NCBI RefSeq assembly: GCF_004216905.1
Contig: NZ_SGXJ01000004.1
Location: forward strand, 558,001-622,000
Direction: 5' to 3'
DNA length: 64,000 nt
Origin: Kribbella sp. VKM Ac-2569
Lineage (GTDB): Bacteria > Actinomycetota > Actinomycetes > Propionibacteriales > Kribbellaceae
Part shown: positions 50,536 to 59,182 of the stretch, one piece after another
Layout: every line of letters begins with the position of its first letter
Position numbering within the stretch: the stretch's first letter is position 1
Position numbers and translations under genes: made by a program
The notes under the pieces: model-generated
What the model was told of the DNA's origin: nothing
Databases searched by the model: none
Seen by the model: the letters and a program-made list of their open reading frames with translations, nothing else

Positions 50536-50577
50536 CCACACAGTCAGCCCGATCAGCTGCTGTCGAGCAAGCGCATT

Positions 50578-52893
50578 TCACTCGTTGTGGAGGACTTGGG
50601 CGATGGTGGTTCGGGCGGCTGTGCGGGCGGGGAAGTAGGCGCCGGCGGCGGAGATGAGGATGCCGGCGAGGACCAGGAGAGCGAGCAGGCCGGCGGGGTA
50701 GACGTCGAGCATGAAGTCCGGGAGCTCTATCTGGGCTCCGTTGGCCATGGCGGGGACGACCAGGCGGTGGGCGATGATGCCGACCGGGATGCCTAGGAGG
50801 CCGCCAACTGCTCCTAGAGCGATCATCGACGTCACGACCATCAGGGTGACCTGTGCGGGCGTCATGCCGATCGACTTGAGCATGCCCAGGTCGCGGCGGC
50901 GTTCGCGGGTGTTGAGTACGACGGTGTTGAACACACCTAGCGCCGCAACGGTCCCCAGCATCAGCGTGAGCAGTACTACGGTCGCGAGTACGACGGCCAC
51001 GAACGTGCCGGCGTCCTGACCCTCCGTCTCCTGCAACCCGGAGTCCTTCGCCTGCACGGCTTTGATCACCGCGTCCAGGTCCGTCCCGGGCTTCACGTTG
51101 ACCTCGTACATGTTCGCTCGCAGGTCAGGTGCGATCAGCGCGAGAGTCGCCCAGTTGGACAGCACCTCGTCGCCGGAGTTGTACATCGCCTTCCCGACGA
51201 TCTGCGCCCGTACGCTCTTGCCCTTCGACTGCAGCGTGATCGTGTCGCCGAGGGCCAGACCGCGTTGCTTCAGGAAGCGTTCCGACACCACCACCTGTCC
51301 CGGACCGTCGAACCAGCGCCCGGCGAGCATCCGGAAGCCGACCTGGTCGAAGTCCCCGCGGTAGAACGCCACGCGGAGGTCCGTCTGCGTACCAGCCAGC
51401 CGCATCTCCAGGTCCGCCATCGCCGCCACCGACGTGACGCCAGGCGCAGAACGCAGTACGGCCTCGTCCTCAGCGTCGGTCAGCTTCGCACCAGGTGGCG
51501 CACCTGGTCCCTCCGGCCCGGAGCCGTTCGGACCAGCGAAGATCGACAGGTCGACAGCGCCCGCTCGACTAGCTGCTGTCTGGTACGTCGTCAGCGACTT
51601 CCCCAGCCCCACGGCCAACGTCACGCTGGTGACGCCGAGCACCACAGCCGCCAGTGTCAACGCCGTACGGCCAGGACGAGCGAACGGCAGCCCCAGCCCC
51701 AGACTGACCGACCGGGGCATCCGGGTGCCGCTCAGCACCCGCTGCACCCGTAGACCCCTGCCAGCGCGCGGTGCGCTCCCAGCACTGATCGCCTGTGCTG
51801 CCGACAGGCTCCGGGCCCGCAACGCCGGTAGCAACGCGGAGAGTGCAACGAGCGCCGGTACGCCGAGCAGCGTGGCTACGTCGACCCAGATCGGGACGCT
51901 GGTCCCGCCGGCACCGTAGTTCTCGAAAGCCCTTGTCAGTAGGGATGTGGCGAGTACGTTGCCTAGGACAACGCCGCCGGCGCACCCGACGACAGCAGGG
52001 ATCGAAACCATCCCGAGGTACACCGTCATCACCTGTGTTGGCGTGAACCCCAGTGACTTCAGCACACCGATGTGCTTGAACCCTGCGACCACTGCACCGC
52101 TCACGACATTCGCCACGATCAGTACGGCGACAGCGAGCCCCAGCCACCCGAACACCATCAGGAACGGCACAAACGTGTTGGGTTCGCCCGCAACCATCGC
52201 ACGCAGGGCCAGGTACGACTGCGTGCCGATGAGCGCGTTGCTCGGCAGACCAGCCGTCACAGCCTTCTGCCCAGCCGTGACTTCGGCGTTCGTGGCGGCG
52301 TGGGTGAAGCGGTAGAGCATCTGCGTCGACGTCGGATGCAGTGCGTTCAGCTGCTCCGGCGTGACCCACGCATCCGCCGACTGACTCACGCTGTACGCGA
52401 ATCCGACGATGGTGAGCGTCTGACCGCCAGCAGCCACTGTCCCGTTCAGCTGCGGCGTACCGCGGCCGCTGGACTCGGTCGGGTTCCGGTTGAGCACGAT
52501 CTCGCCGGGCTTGGTCGCCCAGCGGCCCTTCCAGACGTTGAGCCGGTCGACGGCGCCACCTGGGTCCGCACGCCCCACTGTGACCAGTGACCCCATCATC
52601 TGGGGCTGAGCGAGGTCGAGCGTGGCCTGCGGGAACGGCCCGCTGACAGCCGCCGCACTCCGCGCTGCCTCAGTCAGCTGCGCGTCGGTCACCTTGCTAC
52701 GGTCGTACGACGCAGTCAGCTGCGAACCGCTCTGCTTCGCGTACGCGCGGTCGAACGGACCGCTCGAAGCAGCCAGCAGGCCTAGCGCGACGACGATCAT
52801 TGTGGTGGAGAGCAGTACGACCACGCCGATCACCACGGTCTGCACGCGACGCCGACGTACGGCTGCTCGCGCTACAGGCCAGACGGCGCTCAC
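50578..52893 (-). CDS. ABC transporter permease, FtsX/MacB type
   Basis: A 771-residue membrane protein with two FtsX cores. One helix near the N-terminus (VVIGVVVLLSTTMIVVALGLLA) is followed by a large external MacB-like domain, then three helices (FGWLGLAVAVLIVANVV; the VVGCAGGVVLGNVL region; VALSALLPALRARSLSAAQA), a second set, and a final C-terminal block (VFNTVVLNTRERRRDLGMLKSIGMTPAQVTLMVVTS). It overlaps the ATPase gene by ATGA. Such pairs export lipids, peptides or antibiotics, or work mechanically on the envelope. Confidence 0.92.
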   Translation of the reverse strand: MSAVWPVARAAVRRRRVQTVVIGVVVLLSTTMIVVALGLLAASSGPFDRAYAKQSGSQLTASYDRSKVTDAQLTEAARSAAAVSGPFPQATLDLAQPQMMGSLVTVGRADPGGAVDRLNVWKGRWATKPGEIVLNRNPTESSGRGTPQLNGTVAAGGQTLTIVGFAYSVSQSADAWVTPEQLNALHPTSTQMLYRFTHAATNAEVTAGQKAVTAGLPSNALIGTQSYLALRAMVAGEPNTFVPFLMVFGWLGLAVAVLIVANVVSGAVVAGFKHIGVLKSLGFTPTQVMTVYLGMVSIPAVVGCAGGVVLGNVLATSLLTRAFENYGAGGTSVPIWVDVATLLGVPALVALSALLPALRARSLSAAQAISAGSAPRAGRGLRVQRVLSGTRMPRSVSLGLGLPFARPGRTALTLAAVVLGVTSVTLAVGLGKSLTTYQTAASRAGAVDLSIFAGPNGSGPEGPGAPPGAKLTDAEDEAVLRSAPGVTSVAAMADLEMRLAGTQTDLRVAFYRGDFDQVGFRMLAGRWFDGPGQVVVSERFLKQRGLALGDTITLQSKGKSVRAQIVGKAMYNSGDEVLSNWATLALIAPDLRANMYEVNVKPGTDLDAVIKAVQAKDSGLQETEGQDAGTFVAVVLATVVLLTLMLGTVAALGVFNTVVLNTRERRRDLGMLKSIGMTPAQVTLMVVTSMIALGAVGGLLGIPVGIIAHRLVVPAMANGAQIELPDFMLDVYPAGLLALLVLAGILISAAGAYFPARTAARTTIAQVLHNE

Positions 52894-53591
52894 GCCGTAC
52901 GCTCCAGGCTGCGTTCGCCGGCGATCTGCCCGTCGACGAAGTCGATGACCCTGTTGGCGCAGCGTGTCGCGAGTTGCTGGTCGTGTGTCACCAGTAGGAG
53001 CGTCTGGCCGATCTGGTTGAGGTCCAGGAGCAGGTCCATCACCTGCTCGCCGGCACGAGTGTCGAGAGCACCTGTCGGTTCGTCAGCGAGGAGAATGGCC
53101 GGGCGGTTCATGAGCGCACGGGCGACCGCGACTCGTTGCCGCTCACCACCACTCAGCTGCGAGGGGTAGGTGTTGCGGCGACCAGCTATGCCCAACTCCT
53201 CGAACAGCTCGAGCGCACGCTTCCGTGCATGCGCGGCCGACGTACCAGTGAGCTGTGCGGCCAGTGCGACGTTGTCAAGCGCGGACAGGTCGTCCAGCAG
53301 GTTGAAGAATTGGAAGATCATCCCGATCCGTCGCCGCCGGAACAGCGCCAACCCCTTCTCGTCCAGCTTCCCCAGGTCATCGCCGTGCACCACGACGGAC
53401 CCTGACGTCGGTCGGTCCAGCCCGGCGACCATGCTGAGCAGGGTCGACTTGCCGCTGCCGGACGGTCCCATCACCGCGACCGCCTCACCGGCGTAGATCT
53501 CCAGCGACACTCCATCGAGTGCGGCGGATTCGCCGTACTCCTTGCGTACGGCGGTGAGCTGTACGACTGCCTGTCCGTTGTCGTCCGTCAT
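52890..53591 (-). CDS. ABC transporter ATP-binding protein, MacB/LolD type
   Basis: A 233-residue ATPase. GPSGSGKST (42-50) is Walker A, QLSGGERQRVAVARAL is the signature, and AILLADEPTGALDTRAGEQVMDLL contains Walker B. It partners the FtsX permease encoded just after it. The ATG at 53591 follows TAGCGT by 6 nt, a leaderless arrangement. The two-component system at 53691 is divergent and is the likely regulator. Confidence 0.94.
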   Translation of the reverse strand: MTDDNGQAVVQLTAVRKEYGESAALDGVSLEIYAGEAVAVMGPSGSGKSTLLSMVAGLDRPTSGSVVVHGDDLGKLDEKGLALFRRRRIGMIFQFFNLLDDLSALDNVALAAQLTGTSAAHARKRALELFEELGIAGRRNTYPSQLSGGERQRVAVARALMNRPAILLADEPTGALDTRAGEQVMDLLLDLNQIGQTLLLVTHDQQLATRCANRVIDFVDGQIAGERSLERTA

Positions 53592-53690
53592 GCTGCTCAC
53601 GCTAGGGCCGGCAGGCGACCGCTGACGTCACCCTGCCGGGGTAATGTCTGCGCGCTGTCATCCTGGAGATGTACGGCGTGCGCCTGGCGG

Positions 53691-54521
53691 ATGATGCGCT
53701 TGGGGGATCGGCTTGGGACAGTGGACCTCGTGATGTGGTTCCTTGTGGCGTTGCCGGCCGTGGCCGCTGGTCTGCTCGCGTTCGCGTACGTGCGGGCGCG
53801 GCGTGCCCACACGCGGGCGCTGGAGGAGCGCGGGTGGTTGCTGGAGCGCGAACGGGAGACAGCGGCGCGGAACGCGGTCGACGCGGAGCGGGCGCGGATA
53901 GCGCACGACCTGCACGACATCGTGAGCCACAACGTCAGTGTCATGGTCATCCAGACCGGTGCGGCCCGGCAGGTGCTGGCGACCGAGCCGGAGCAGGCTG
54001 AGGCGGCCCTACTCGCCGTAGAGGCCGCAGGCCGCGACACCATGGCCGAGCTGCGCCACCTACTCGGCGTACTCGCACCGAAGGCGGACGGGGTCGAGGA
54101 CGACGCCTTGTCGCCACAGCCGAGTCTGACTCGTCTCAGCGAGCTCATCGACCGCATCGCGTTTGCCGGTCTACCTGTCGAGGTACGGATCTCCGGAGAC
54201 CCGTACCCGCTTCCGACCGGCTTGGACGTCACGGCGTACCGCATCATCCAGGAGGCGCTCACCAACGCCCTCAAGCACGGCGACGGCGTGAAGGCCGAGG
54301 TGACCGTCCGCTACGCGCCGCACGCCTTGCGGGTCGAGGTCCTCAACTCCGGCCCGAGCGTCTTGACTGGTAGCGGTCGTTCAGTGGTCTCCGACGGCGA
54401 GGGCCGGGGTCTCCTCGGCCTCAAGCAACGCGTCGCTGTGTACGGCGGCCAGCTCGACGCCCGCCGGCGCCTCGGTGGCGGCTTCCGCGTCCGCGCCAAA
54501 CTCCCGCTGGAGCGCCCATGA
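53691..54521 (+). CDS. Sensor histidine kinase (HisKA_3, NarL-type partner)
   Basis: A 276-residue kinase with one N-terminal membrane helix (VMWFLVALPAVAAGLLAFAYV). RARIAHDLHDIVSHNVSVMVIQTGAARQ is the HisKA_3 dimer domain with the phosphorylated His72. The ATPase domain has YRIIQEALTNALKHG (N box) and DGEGRGLLGLKQRV (G box). Almost no external sensor is present, as in intramembrane-sensing kinases that watch an ABC exporter. It overlaps the response-regulator gene by ATGA. Confidence 0.93.
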   Translation: MMRLGDRLGTVDLVMWFLVALPAVAAGLLAFAYVRARRAHTRALEERGWLLERERETAARNAVDAERARIAHDLHDIVSHNVSVMVIQTGAARQVLATEPEQAEAALLAVEAAGRDTMAELRHLLGVLAPKADGVEDDALSPQPSLTRLSELIDRIAFAGLPVEVRISGDPYPLPTGLDVTAYRIIQEALTNALKHGDGVKAEVTVRYAPHALRVEVLNSGPSVLTGSGRSVVSDGEGRGLLGLKQRVAVYGGQLDARRRLGGGFRVRAKLPLERP

Positions 54522-55177
54522 CCACGCGCGTGGTGATTGCGGACGACCAGGCCCTGGTACGCACCGGCTTCCGAATGATCCTCACCGCCCGCGGCATCGA
54601 GGTCGTCGGCGAGGCCGCAGACGGTGCCGAAGCAGTCGACGCCGTACGGCGCCTACACCCGGACGTCGTCCTGATGGACATCCGCATGCCCACCATGGAC
54701 GGCCTGGAAGCCACCCGCCGGATCCTGGCCACCCCGACCGACTGCCGAGTCCTGATCCTCACGACCTTCGACCTGGACAGCTACGTGTACGCCGCCCTGG
54801 CCGCCGGCGCCAGCGGCTTCCTCCTCAAGGACGTGACGCCCGAACACCTGGCCGCAGCCGTCCGCCTGGTCACCACCGGCGACGCCCTCCTGTCCCCCTC
54901 CATCACCCGCCGCCTGGTCGAACGCTTCGCCACCCCCGCAGCCGCCCAACCCGCCATCCACCGCGACCTCTCCAACCTCACGCCCCGCGAACTGGAAGTC
55001 CTCACCCTGATGGGCCAAGGCCTCTCCAACGCCGAGATCGCCACGGCCCTCACCCTCAGCGAAGCCACCGTCAAAACCCACGCGGCCCGAATCTTTGCCA
55101 AACTAACCCTCCGAGACCGCTCCCAAGCCGTAGTCCTCGCCTACGAAACCGGCCTGGTCACCCCCGGAGACCGTTAA
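54518..55177 (+). CDS. NarL/LuxR-family response regulator
   Basis: A 219-residue regulator. The receiver has ADDQ at the acidic pocket, the phosphoacceptor Asp54 in VLMDIRMPTMDG, and Lys in LLKDVTPE. The LuxR helix-turn-helix is LTPRELEVLTLMGQGLSNAEIATALTLSEATVKTHAARIFAKL. It is the cognate partner of the kinase upstream and probably controls the divergent ABC exporter. Confidence 0.95.
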   Translation: MTTRVVIADDQALVRTGFRMILTARGIEVVGEAADGAEAVDAVRRLHPDVVLMDIRMPTMDGLEATRRILATPTDCRVLILTTFDLDSYVYAALAAGASGFLLKDVTPEHLAAAVRLVTTGDALLSPSITRRLVERFATPAAAQPAIHRDLSNLTPRELEVLTLMGQGLSNAEIATALTLSEATVKTHAARIFAKLTLRDRSQAVVLAYETGLVTPGDR

Positions 55178-55243
55178 CCCTTGCTGATTGGCTTCCGGGT
55201 CAACTAGATTCGCCATCTTCTCAAACACGGGGGACGGGTCGCC

Positions 55244-56110
55244 ATGAGTGACGAAACAGTATGCATTCTGTGTGCGGCGCGGGGACCTTTCCGCCGTCGC
55301 TTCACCAAGGACGATTACGGTATCGCCGAGTGTTTGGAGTGCGGCCTCGTTCAGCTCCAGCCCACGCCGACACCGGAGACCCTCCGCGCCCTGTACGAGA
55401 CGGACTCGTACTTCGGCGGCGAGGGTTCCGGCTACTCGGAGTACGAGAGCCAGGAGCAGGAGTACCTCGCAACCTTCCGGGAGGACCTCCGCCGGATCGC
55501 CGAGTTCGTCCCGTCCGGCAAGGTGCTGGAGGTGGGCTGCGGTTACGGCTACTTCCTGCAGTGCGCCCTGCAGGCCGGGTACGACGCCTACGGCATCGAT
55601 CTCTCACCGACTGCGGTCAAGTGGGCGTCGGAGCGGCTGCCGAACCGGGTCTTCTGCGGGTTGCTGGAGGAGGTGCCGGAGATCCAGGAACAGCAGTACG
55701 ACGTGATTTTCGGATCGCACCTCATCGAGCACCTCACCGAACCGGGCGCGTTCCTCGAGCAAGCCGGCCGCCTGCTCCGGCCGGGCGGTCTGCTCGTCCT
55801 GGTAACGCCCAACATCGGAAGCTTGCTGTCGCGGGCGTCCGGCCGACGATGGGTGTCCTACAAGATCCCCGAACACGTCAGCTACTACGACCCCCGCACA
55901 ATCGCAGCTCTCCTGGACCGCGCTGGTTTCTCCGTGCGCGCCGTCGACAGCGCCTACCAGTACTACGCACTCCCGTTCGTGGCCACCCGCATGCGTGAAC
56001 TCCTTGACCCCGTCTCCCGCCTGATCCCGCCCATCGAGCGCCTCCGCGGCCTACGCACCCGCCGAATCCGCGTCACCAGCGGCTCCATGCGAGTAATTGC
56101 AGTCCGATAG
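55244..56110 (+). CDS. Methyltransferase with N-terminal zinc ribbon
   Basis: A 288-residue protein. CILCAARG and CLECGLVQL (residues about 7-35) form a CxxC-CxxC zinc ribbon followed by the YGIAECLECGLVQLQPTPT signature of sugar or natural-product methyltransferases. The Methyltransf_23 domain has KVLEVGCGYGYFLQCALQAGYDAYGIDLSP, YDVIFGSHLIEHLTEP and LLRPGGLLVLVTPN. The substrate is probably a saccharide or small metabolite. The ATG at 55244 follows GGGGGACGGG. Confidence 0.88.
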   Translation: MSDETVCILCAARGPFRRRFTKDDYGIAECLECGLVQLQPTPTPETLRALYETDSYFGGEGSGYSEYESQEQEYLATFREDLRRIAEFVPSGKVLEVGCGYGYFLQCALQAGYDAYGIDLSPTAVKWASERLPNRVFCGLLEEVPEIQEQQYDVIFGSHLIEHLTEPGAFLEQAGRLLRPGGLLVLVTPNIGSLLSRASGRRWVSYKIPEHVSYYDPRTIAALLDRAGFSVRAVDSAYQYYALPFVATRMRELLDPVSRLIPPIERLRGLRTRRIRVTSGSMRVIAVR

Positions 56111-56215
56111 CACGCTGCCCCCGGTGTACGGGTGAGGTACGGGCAGCGACCCGACAGGGCCGGTTCATAGCATCACCGGCGTCAACGGGCGGACTCGCAG
56201 AGAAGAGACAGTCAA

Positions 56216-56653
56216 TTGAAGAAGAAGCTGAGAATCCTCACCTTGGCGGTGCTGTCCCTTGCGACGGTGCTGTCCGTGGGCGTCATCTCGAAGGCAGAGA
56301 AGAGTGACGCGGCGACGTACCTGGCTGAGGGAACGAACTATCAGTTCCGGGACAGCGTCATTTCCTATCGCACCTTCAGCGGGAACGGCGGCGTGATCAA
56401 GATCGCCTATTACGCTTCCTGCGACTACGGCGTGCTGTCCGCAGGCGGTTACTGGGACGTGAGACTGCAGAAGCTGGTCAACGGCGTGTGGGGCGATGCG
56501 AAACAGACGAAGGACGTCCCCTGCACCACCTACAAGACCGTGGACACCTTGTCCTTCGGGACCGTGGCCAGCGGCACCTATCGGGTCCGCTTCAACAAGG
56601 TCACCAAATCCGGCCTCGTGACCATCCACTCGTGGGGCGCCTACCGCGGCTAG
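56216..56653 (+). CDS. Secreted small beta-rich protein, unknown
   Basis: A 145-residue exported protein starting with TTG behind AGAAGAG. The signal MKKKLRILTLAVLSLATVLSVG is rich in Lys and unlike the Arg-rich signals elsewhere in the window; cleavage is likely near SDAA. The mature part is beta-rich with one Cys pair (SCDYG and VPCTT) probably forming a disulfide. Codon use is less GC-biased than in its neighbours. No family is recognised; it may be an acquired exported protein. Confidence 0.65.
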   Translation: MKKKLRILTLAVLSLATVLSVGVISKAEKSDAATYLAEGTNYQFRDSVISYRTFSGNGGVIKIAYYASCDYGVLSAGGYWDVRLQKLVNGVWGDAKQTKDVPCTTYKTVDTLSFGTVASGTYRVRFNKVTKSGLVTIHSWGAYRG

Positions 56654-56674
56654 GGCCTCGTTCCAGGAGCTCGA

Positions 56675-57244
56675 ATGACATCGGACAAGGCACAGCGCAA
56701 GCAGGACCTTGCGAAGTTCGAGAAGCGCGGGACCAGGATCGCTGTAGGACTCGTCATCGCGGGCATCGTGCTCCCGTTGGTGGCCGGCGTGCTGGGCTCG
56801 GCCGAGATCTTCCCGTACGAACACACGATGACCGTGGCGCTGATCGCAATGCTCGTCCCGATCGGGGCGGCCCTGCTCATCGGTGCGATGGGCGGCTTGT
56901 ACATCATGGGCGGCTGGAAGCTAACCCCCTTCGGCATCGTTTTCGTCGCCGGATTCGGGGCGTTGGTCTACGCGCTCATGACGGCCAACGAGAGGTGGCT
57001 CCTCGTCGGCGTCGGACTGCTGGCTGTCTCGGGAGCCGCGTTCTACGCCGCCGGTACGGCATCGGGACGTGCGCCACTCTCGGCACGCAAGACGTGGGGA
57101 AGCACCGGCTCCCTGGCCGGTGGCGCAGTGGTCACGGTCGTCGGCTACCTGACCGGCTACTGGTGGTTGCTGCTCCTCGGCGCGATGGCCGTCGGCTGCG
57201 GCACCGGCGCCCTCATCGGCCGCCGCCAGGCCAGCCGCAGATGA
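56675..57244 (+). CDS. Membrane protein with about six helices, unknown
   Basis: A 189-residue protein: a charged N-terminus (TSDKAQRKQDLAKFEKRGTR), then six hydrophobic segments from residue 22 on, and a basic end GRRQASRR. It starts 21 nt after the secreted protein gene and is probably co-transcribed. It is the last chromosomal gene before the tRNA fragment. Confidence 0.65.
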   Translation: MTSDKAQRKQDLAKFEKRGTRIAVGLVIAGIVLPLVAGVLGSAEIFPYEHTMTVALIAMLVPIGAALLIGAMGGLYIMGGWKLTPFGIVFVAGFGALVYALMTANERWLLVGVGLLAVSGAAFYAAGTASGRAPLSARKTWGSTGSLAGGAVVTVVGYLTGYWWLLLLGAMAVGCGTGALIGRRQASRR

Positions 57245-57245
57245 A

Positions 57246-57276
57246 GAAGGGCCGGACGCTGAGCGTCCGGCCCTTC
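57246..57276. terminator. Terminator, 15-bp stem, beside the attachment site
   Basis: GAAGGGCCGGACGCT and AGCGTCCGGCCCTTC pair around a single G. It can end the membrane-protein transcript from the left and, before insertion of the element, would have ended tRNA-Ser transcription from the right. Confidence 0.8.
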
Positions 57277-57292
57277 CTCTCTCCAAAGAGAC

Positions 57293-57352
57293 TGGCGGAG
57301 GATACGAGATTCGAACTCGTGAGGGGTTGCCCCCAACACGCTTTCCAAGACC
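57293..57352 (-). other. attL: 3' fragment of tRNA-Ser(GGA)
   Basis: Read on the minus strand, the fragment runs from the anticodon loop (TTGGAAA, anticodon GGA) through a long variable arm and the T arm ACGAGTTCGAATCTCGT to ATCCTCC, G and CCA. The 5' half is missing: the anticodon stem cannot pair at 30-40 or 29-41, and no GGAGGAT lies upstream. This is what remains at one junction when an element integrates into the 3' end of a tRNA gene. Confidence 0.85.
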
Positions 57353-57714
57353 GCCACTCGACGTTCAGCCGGGTCCGGGAAACCTTCAGCAGCGCCGATC
57401 TCGCGAACTGCGATCGTTGGTGAACGGTCCCGAACGGGGGCGGATGAGACCCACTTTGAGACCCTTCCCGCCCCAGGTCGACGCGGTGTACGAGGTCATC
57501 AGCGAGCCGAAGCGCTGGGGTGCGGCGTGGACGGCGACGGTCCGGCAGATCGAGGACTGCGTCCGGGGATCGAGTTCCGGGCAATGCTGCACATGGGGCG
57601 GAAGGTGGGCGGCTGACCCCTGGGTCAAACACGTGCTTCTCCGCGCCAGATCGTGCAAGCAGTACAGGTGATCGGAGCCTTCCACATTGCTGCGGGCAGC
57701 CATACCCTCAGTGG
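57353..57714. other. Element end region without a clear gene
   Basis: About 360 nt between the attachment site and the first TIR gene. An open frame in 57444-57671 encodes a segment VDAVYEVISEPKRWGAAWTA with a credible look but no start or known family; it may be a decayed gene. No ribosome site is visible until 57700. Confidence 0.45.
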
Positions 57715-58659
57715 ATGAGTGAGTCAGGGGGGCAACCCATATACGACGTTTGCCTATCTTTTGCGGGCGAACAACGCGACTATGTGGCGGATGTCGCGGC
57801 ATCTCTTCGCGAGCGAGGTGTCCGCGTCTTTTATGACGACTACGAAAAGGCGACTCTTTGGGGGAAAGACCTTTACGAGCATCTCGATTGGGTGTACCGC
57901 AAGGCAGCGCGGTTCTGCATACTCTTTGTCTCGGAAGCCTATGCGCGGAAGGTGTGGACGACCCACGAGCGACGAAGCGCCCAGGCGCGGGCAATGAATG
58001 AGAACGCAGAGTACGTGCTGCCGGTTCGATTCGATGACGCCGAGGTGCCCGGACTACGAGAGACTGTCGGATATCTAAGCGGAACGTCTCTGACGCCGGA
58101 TGAGGTGGCCGCGCTGGTTGTCGAGAAACTGGGACCACGAGCCCGCGAGAACTATTTTCCGCCGAAACCTGATCTGCTGTTCAAGGCCCTGGAGCTCGAA
58201 GATCCGGCTGAGCAAGACCAGGCGTACGCGGTGGCCACCAATTTTATGAATACGCTTCGCCGGATGTCCGAAGCTGAAAGACGACTCATCGCTCAACTGT
58301 TCGTTTATGGGTGCAAGTCCGAATTGCCGGAAAATGTTCATGACAGCCTGGACCTTATCCGCAGAGAGTTGGAGGTCACCCCCGCTGAGACCCTAGCCAC
58401 CTTGCGCGGGGTTCGATCACTTGGATTCAAGGCTGAAGAGCGTAGCGATCCCGATGGGGAAGGAGATGACCTCGTCGTAGTGAGCTGGGACAACCAAGTC
58501 GTCTACGAGGACGACGCCATGGACGATTTCAACATGGAGTACTCGACCCTAGTTGCGGTCGAGATGCTCACAGTCGGCTCGGGTGATCGATGCGCCCAAT
58601 GCGCCAGAAATTGTGTCGAAGCAATGGACTTCTCGAATTTGTCGAGTACGACGAGTTGA
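57715..58659 (+). CDS. TIR-domain protein with unknown C-terminal domain
   Basis: A 314-residue cytosolic protein. Residues 8-140 are a bacterial TIR domain: YDVCLSFAGEQRDYVADVAASLRERGVRVFYDDYEKATLWGKDLYEHLDWVY, then FCILFVSEAYARKVWTTHERRSAQARA, where Glu85 in WTTHER is at the NADase catalytic position. Residues 141-314 have no named domain and are partly acidic, so they may sense infection or bind a partner. Bacterial TIR proteins act in phage defence by destroying NAD+ or making cyclic ADP-ribose signals. Third codon positions are less GC-rich than in the chromosome. It is followed after 15 nt by a membrane protein gene. Confidence 0.9.
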   Translation: MSESGGQPIYDVCLSFAGEQRDYVADVAASLRERGVRVFYDDYEKATLWGKDLYEHLDWVYRKAARFCILFVSEAYARKVWTTHERRSAQARAMNENAEYVLPVRFDDAEVPGLRETVGYLSGTSLTPDEVAALVVEKLGPRARENYFPPKPDLLFKALELEDPAEQDQAYAVATNFMNTLRRMSEAERRLIAQLFVYGCKSELPENVHDSLDLIRRELEVTPAETLATLRGVRSLGFKAEERSDPDGEGDDLVVVSWDNQVVYEDDAMDDFNMEYSTLVAVEMLTVGSGDRCAQCARNCVEAMDFSNLSSTTS

Positions 58660-58674
58660 TGCCGGTGCCCAGTC

Positions 58675-59112
58675 ATGGCTAACGCTGACGAGTCGGATGA
58701 CAAGCTCCGCAAACTAAGTGATCAACTCGACGCGATCGACGAAGCTCGCGCCGAGGCCGAGGGTGACCGGTACAACTGGTGGGCGGTCGTCGTAGGCCCG
58801 CTGCGATTAGCAGGCTACGTCGGCTCACAGCACTTGGGCTGGTTGTTCGCCGGGTTTCACCTGGTTGTCGCCTCCACCGGAATCTTGTTCTTCTTCCTGC
58901 CGGGCAATCTCCCGAATCTTGGGGCGGCGCTTGTTGTAGGCGCGCTGTTTGGATTTGGCGCATTCCTCGCGCAGATGTGGGCGATCCAGGTCGAGCGCGA
59001 AGCAGGGAGACAGGAAGACGAGTATCGGAAACTGTTGCGGGACCTAGATCTTCGTCAACAGTCTGTCGAGAGAAAGATACGTCGAGAGACTCGGCGATTA
59101 GAGCGCGGCTGA
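58675..59112 (+). CDS. Membrane protein with cytoplasmic coiled coil, TIR partner candidate
   Basis: A 145-residue protein. An N-terminal charged helix (residues 5-32, KLRKLSDQLDAIDEARAEAEG) leads to three hydrophobic stretches (about 35-50, 55-75 and 83-103), and the last 40 residues form a charged coiled coil (EREAGRQEDEYRKLLRDLDLRQQSVERKIRRE). No family is recognised. Its position 15 nt after the TIR gene on the same strand suggests a two-gene unit, perhaps with this protein as a membrane effector. Confidence 0.7.
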   Translation: MANADESDDKLRKLSDQLDAIDEARAEAEGDRYNWWAVVVGPLRLAGYVGSQHLGWLFAGFHLVVASTGILFFFLPGNLPNLGAALVVGALFGFGAFLAQMWAIQVEREAGRQEDEYRKLLRDLDLRQQSVERKIRRETRRLERG

Positions 59113-59182
59113 CAGTCGCGTGGATCTAGCTAGCCGCGCGGCCGTTGGCGAACGCCTCGAAACTAAGCAGCAGCGGCGGGCT

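Noticed and set aside
57293..57380. A functional tRNA-Ser(GGA) gene on the minus strand
   Set aside because: The 5' half is missing and the anticodon stem cannot form, so this is an attachment-site fragment.
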